Position numbers and translations under genes: made by a program. From assembly GCF_001186365.1 (NCBI RefSeq), contig NZ_LDTZ01000021.1:124001-188000 (forward strand): a stretch of 64,000 nucleotides of DNA, given 5' to 3'. The DNA comes from Gordonia jacobaea. Lineage in GTDB: Bacteria > Actinomycetota > Actinomycetes > Mycobacteriales > Mycobacteriaceae. The notes beneath the pieces are model-generated. The model saw only the letters and a program-made list of their open reading frames with translations, searched no databases and had not been told where the DNA came from. Position 1 is the stretch's first letter. Each line of letters begins with the position of its first letter. Below, in pieces: positions 61,462-64,000 of the stretch.

Positions 61462-61959
61462 ATGCTGGGCACCATGTCTGATGCACCATGGCTAGACGAC
61501 GCGCAGCTCAGGGAGTGGAAATCGGTGATGGCACTACTGACGACGCTGCCCGCCGCGCTCGACTCGCAACTCAAACGCGACGCCGGGCTGAACATGTTCG
61601 AGTACCACGTTCTGGTCCGTCTGGAGTCGTCGCCCGACCGCACCCGCCCGCTGTCCGACCTCGCCCTACTGACGCAGAGTTCACTGTCGCGGCTGTCGCA
61701 TGCGATGACGCGACTCGAACGTTCGGGCTGGGTGGCGCGCATTGCCAACCCTGGCGGCGGGAGGCACACGCTGGCGCAGATCACCGATGACGGCGTGCGC
61801 AAGCTGACCGACTGCGCACCCGGACATGCGGCGGAGGTCCGTCGGGCGGTGGTCGACCCGCTCAGTCACGCGGATCTCGCCGCACTCGGGAGATCTGCGC
61901 GCTGCATCCTTCGCGAGATCGCCCCGGATGTCGCCGACGTTCTCGAGCGGGAGGGCTAG
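61462..61959 (+). CDS. MarR family transcriptional regulator
   Basis: A 165-residue regulator. The winged helix-turn-helix has RPLSDLALLTQSSLSRLSHAMTRLERSGWVAR and the wing NPGGGRHTLAQITDDG. It should dimerise and respond to small phenolic or oxidant signals. The start is ATG 61462 or ATG 61474. It is divergent from doxX around two TTGAATGTTCAA palindromes. Confidence 0.9.
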   Translation: MLGTMSDAPWLDDAQLREWKSVMALLTTLPAALDSQLKRDAGLNMFEYHVLVRLESSPDRTRPLSDLALLTQSSLSRLSHAMTRLERSGWVARIANPGGGRHTLAQITDDGVRKLTDCAPGHAAEVRRAVVDPLSHADLAALGRSARCILREIAPDVADVLEREG

Positions 61960-62008
61960 GTTCGGGGGTTAGTGCTTCACGGGTGAGCACTCGGATCAAG
62001 GGAGATCG

Positions 62009-62839
62009 ATGTCGATTCAGCGCAGGGTCCAGGCTCTCGTCCAGCGACGAAGCTTCGTGCCGGGATTCGTCGACGCCGCGCTGGCGGGGCGCGGCCGCGA
62101 CGTCGCAGGTCTGACCGTCGTGATCACCGGGGCGTCGGCGGGTATCGGTCGGGAGTCGGCGCGCCAACTCGTTGCGAGTGGAGCGCGGGTGATCGGTGTG
62201 GCGCGGGGTGAGGAGAAGCTGCGCGAGCTGGCCGCCGAGACCGGCTGCGAGTACCGGGTGTGCGATCTCTCCGACGAGGCGTCCACCGACCGACTCATCG
62301 CCGACCTCGCCGAAGAATCCGTAGACGTTCTGGTGAACAATGCAGGCCACTCGATTCGACGCACCATCGTCGACTCGACCGAACGGTTCCACGACTATCA
62401 GCGCACAGCACGACTCAACTACCTTGCCGCCGTGCAGCTCTCACTCGGGCTGTTGCCTGGCATGGTCGAACGTGGCGAGGGGCAGCTCGTCAACGTGTGC
62501 ACCTGGGCGCTGCACGCCAACACGTTTCCGAGGTTCTCGGCCTACGCGGGGTCGAAAAGCGCACTGGCGATCTTCGGTCGCAGCCTGAACGCCGAACGGC
62601 CAGAAGGAGTTACGGCTACCAACGTCTACTTCCCGCTGGTACGTACCGAGATGATCGCTCCCACAGCAGAATACGACGACGTCGGCGCGCTGGAGGTCGA
62701 CGAGGCGGCGAGGTGGATCGTTCGTGCGATCACCCACCGACCCGAGGAGGTGTCGCCGGCTCTCGTGCGCTACCTGCTGCCTGCGATCGACCTGATGTCA
62801 CCACGCATGTCGGATAGGACCATCGCTGCGATCACGTGA
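62009..62839 (+). CDS. SDR, fatty-acyl-reductase-like
   Basis: A 276-residue SDR. The cofactor motif is TGASAGIGRES, then VLVNNAGHS and the catalytic YAGSK. The N-terminal 35 residues resemble those of actinobacterial acyl-CoA or ketone reductases. An oddity is that the strand before the active site reads NVCTW where SDRs normally have NVSS or NISS, so a threonine or cysteine may replace the catalytic serine. AAGGGAG lies before the ATG at 62009. It follows marR by 49 bases and may be co-transcribed with it. Confidence 0.85.
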   Translation: MSIQRRVQALVQRRSFVPGFVDAALAGRGRDVAGLTVVITGASAGIGRESARQLVASGARVIGVARGEEKLRELAAETGCEYRVCDLSDEASTDRLIADLAEESVDVLVNNAGHSIRRTIVDSTERFHDYQRTARLNYLAAVQLSLGLLPGMVERGEGQLVNVCTWALHANTFPRFSAYAGSKSALAIFGRSLNAERPEGVTATNVYFPLVRTEMIAPTAEYDDVGALEVDEAARWIVRAITHRPEEVSPALVRYLLPAIDLMSPRMSDRTIAAIT

Positions 62840-62855
62840 GGCAAGGCTCCGAGTC

Positions 62856-64000
62856 TCAACTGGCAGTGCGGCTTTCAGTTTGGAGCTGACGAGTGGCGCG
62901 ACCGGGCCACCACTTCGGCACCCACCAGTTGGCGGGACCCAGCGCGGCAACGAGAGCCGGAGCCAGAACGCCGCGAACAATCGTGGCGTCCAAGATGATT
63001 CCGAGTGCCAGCGCTGTCGCGAGTATCTTGACATCGGTCACGGGCACCTGCGCCAGTGAAATGAATGCCAGGAACAGGATGAGCGCAGCCGAGGTCACCA
63101 GACGTCCGGTCCGCGCGACGCCGTCGATGGTGGCGGTGTCGGTACTGGCGCCGGCATCGTGCTCTTCCTTGATGCGGCTCAGTAGGAAGACCTCGTAATC
63201 CATGGAGAGTCCGAACAGGAAGGCAAAGACGGCCACCGGAATCCATATGGTGATGGCACCTGCACCGTCCTGGCCGAAGAGCAGCGACGTTCCGTGGCCC
63301 TCCTGCCAGATGAACACCGTGACCCCGAAAGCCGCCGCCAGCGAGAATGCGTTGAGCACAAGCGCTTTCAGCGGCAGCACTATCGAACGTAGTGCCGTTG
63401 CGAGCAGGGCGAACGTCACGACGACGATGAGAAGTAGTACCCACCAGATGTTTCCGTACACGGCGTCGATGAAGTCCGCGTTCTGGGCGGTTATCCCACC
63501 GACTCTCCCGCCGTGCTGTTCGGCAACCGTGCGGATGTCGGCGGCGGCGCGACCTCCCTCCGGAGTGGACGAGTCCACCGTCGTCCAGGCGTCGACGATG
63601 TGCGTCGAGCCGCGCTGCCACTCGGTCGGTGCCACAACTCCTGCAACTCCCGGCCGGCCGCGAAGTGCTTCGACGATGCTCTGTGGTGAGTCCGTGACGA
63701 TCTCGACGGGCGTGGTGAGCCCGGACCCGAGTCCGGCGTCGGCGACGGCGTCGACTGCCTGCCCGGCCGGGCCGCCGACAGACGCGAGCGAGGCGTTTGT
63801 CGGGGACGAGAGATTCAGCGAGGCAACAGGTATCGCGAGGACGGCCAGAACGATCACGGCGATCGCGGTCGACGCCCAGCGGTGTCTGACCACTACCGTC
63901 CCGACGCGTCGCCACAACCGGCTGTCCGGCGATGTCGATCTGCGGTGGGGCCATTCGAGCTTGGTTCCCGCGACGGACAGCAGCGCGGGCACCAACGTCA
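62856..64000 (-). CDS. MMPL/RND family transporter, C-terminal part
   Basis: The last roughly 381 residues of an MMPL-type exporter that begins beyond the window; the frame is open to base 64000. It shows the start of the second periplasmic loop (PEGGRAAADIRTVAEQ), then five or six membrane helices with AFLFGLSMDYEVFLLSRIKEEH and GRLVTSAALILFLAF, the hallmark MMPL segments. Such proteins move lipids or siderophores to the mycolic-acid envelope. It is convergent with the SDR. Confidence 0.9.
   Translation of the reverse strand, partial: TLVPALLSVAGTKLEWPHRRSTSPDSRLWRRVGTVVVRHRWASTAIAVIVLAVLAIPVASLNLSSPTNASLASVGGPAGQAVDAVADAGLGSGLTTPVEIVTDSPQSIVEALRGRPGVAGVVAPTEWQRGSTHIVDAWTTVDSSTPEGGRAAADIRTVAEQHGGRVGGITAQNADFIDAVYGNIWWVLLLIVVVTFALLATALRSIVLPLKALVLNAFSLAAAFGVTVFIWQEGHGTSLLFGQDGAGAITIWIPVAVFAFLFGLSMDYEVFLLSRIKEEHDAGASTDTATIDGVARTGRLVTSAALILFLAFISLAQVPVTDVKILATALALGIILDATIVRGVLAPALVAALGPANWWVPKWWPGRATRQLQTESRTAS

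Overview
The window is high-GC, gene-dense DNA from a mycolic-acid actinobacterium (Mycobacteriales; Gordonia or a close relative is my best guess). This rests on the codon bias, on a WS/DGAT wax-ester/triacylglycerol synthase, an MMPL exporter and many TetR/MFS pairs, and on two gene neighbourhoods I know from Mycobacterium tuberculosis: dcd close to a UDP-glucose dehydrogenase (compare Rv0321/Rv0322) and an aminotransferase beside a large membrane Fe-S reductase (compare Rv0337c/Rv0338c). I see no phage, plasmid, insertion-sequence or CRISPR signature.

Layout. 1-5.3 kb: the 3' end of a carotenoid oxygenase, an MgtA-type P-type ATPase and a FUSC-family membrane protein. 5.3-9.5 kb: a Cys-rich small protein, a divergent SnoaL-like/TetR pair, tRNA-Gly(CCC), an SDR, a lipoprotein and dcd. 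9.5-14.8 kb: an M20 amidohydrolase, UDP-glucose dehydrogenase, an unknown membrane-anchored protein and a MerR regulator. 14.8-17.1 kb: TetR divergent from a DHA2 drug exporter, with twin operators between them. 17.0-20.2 kb: a three-gene operon (alpha/beta hydrolase, PF10118-type metal-dependent hydrolase, flavin/2Fe-2S reductase). 20.3-25.3 kb: the aminotransferase and the Fe-S reductase, whose long tail carries six spaced GFGM-type motifs.

25.3-43.7 kb is the most interesting part. A long AT-rich leader precedes a cellulose-synthase-like GT2 that lacks a PilZ domain and has about 110 extra residues inserted in its catalytic domain. A protein with two STAS-like domains follows in the same operon. 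Two divergent GH26-like glycanases come next, one a lipoprotein and one membrane-anchored. The WS/DGAT, a DUF218 protein, two paralogous lipoprotein esterases, a solute-binding lipoprotein and two acyltransferase-3 proteins (one with an SGNH domain) are close by. I read this as a candidate locus for making, acylating and trimming a surface polysaccharide, with STAS proteins in place of the usual PilZ control.

43.7-49.6 kb: a Tat-exported amidase divergent from an APC permease and its IclR regulator (a plausible amide-use module), then a catalase. 49.6-49.9 kb is a 21-bp minisatellite. 49.9-57 kb: a secretory-type lipase, a nitroreductase, a DUF427 protein, a SnoaL-like protein, a GH15 glucosidase/trehalase, zwf, an SRPBCC protein and a secreted protein. 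57-64 kb: another DHA2 exporter, a hydrolase/TetR pair and a DoxX/MarR pair, each divergent around clear palindromes, an SDR, and the 3' part of an MMPL transporter that runs off the window.
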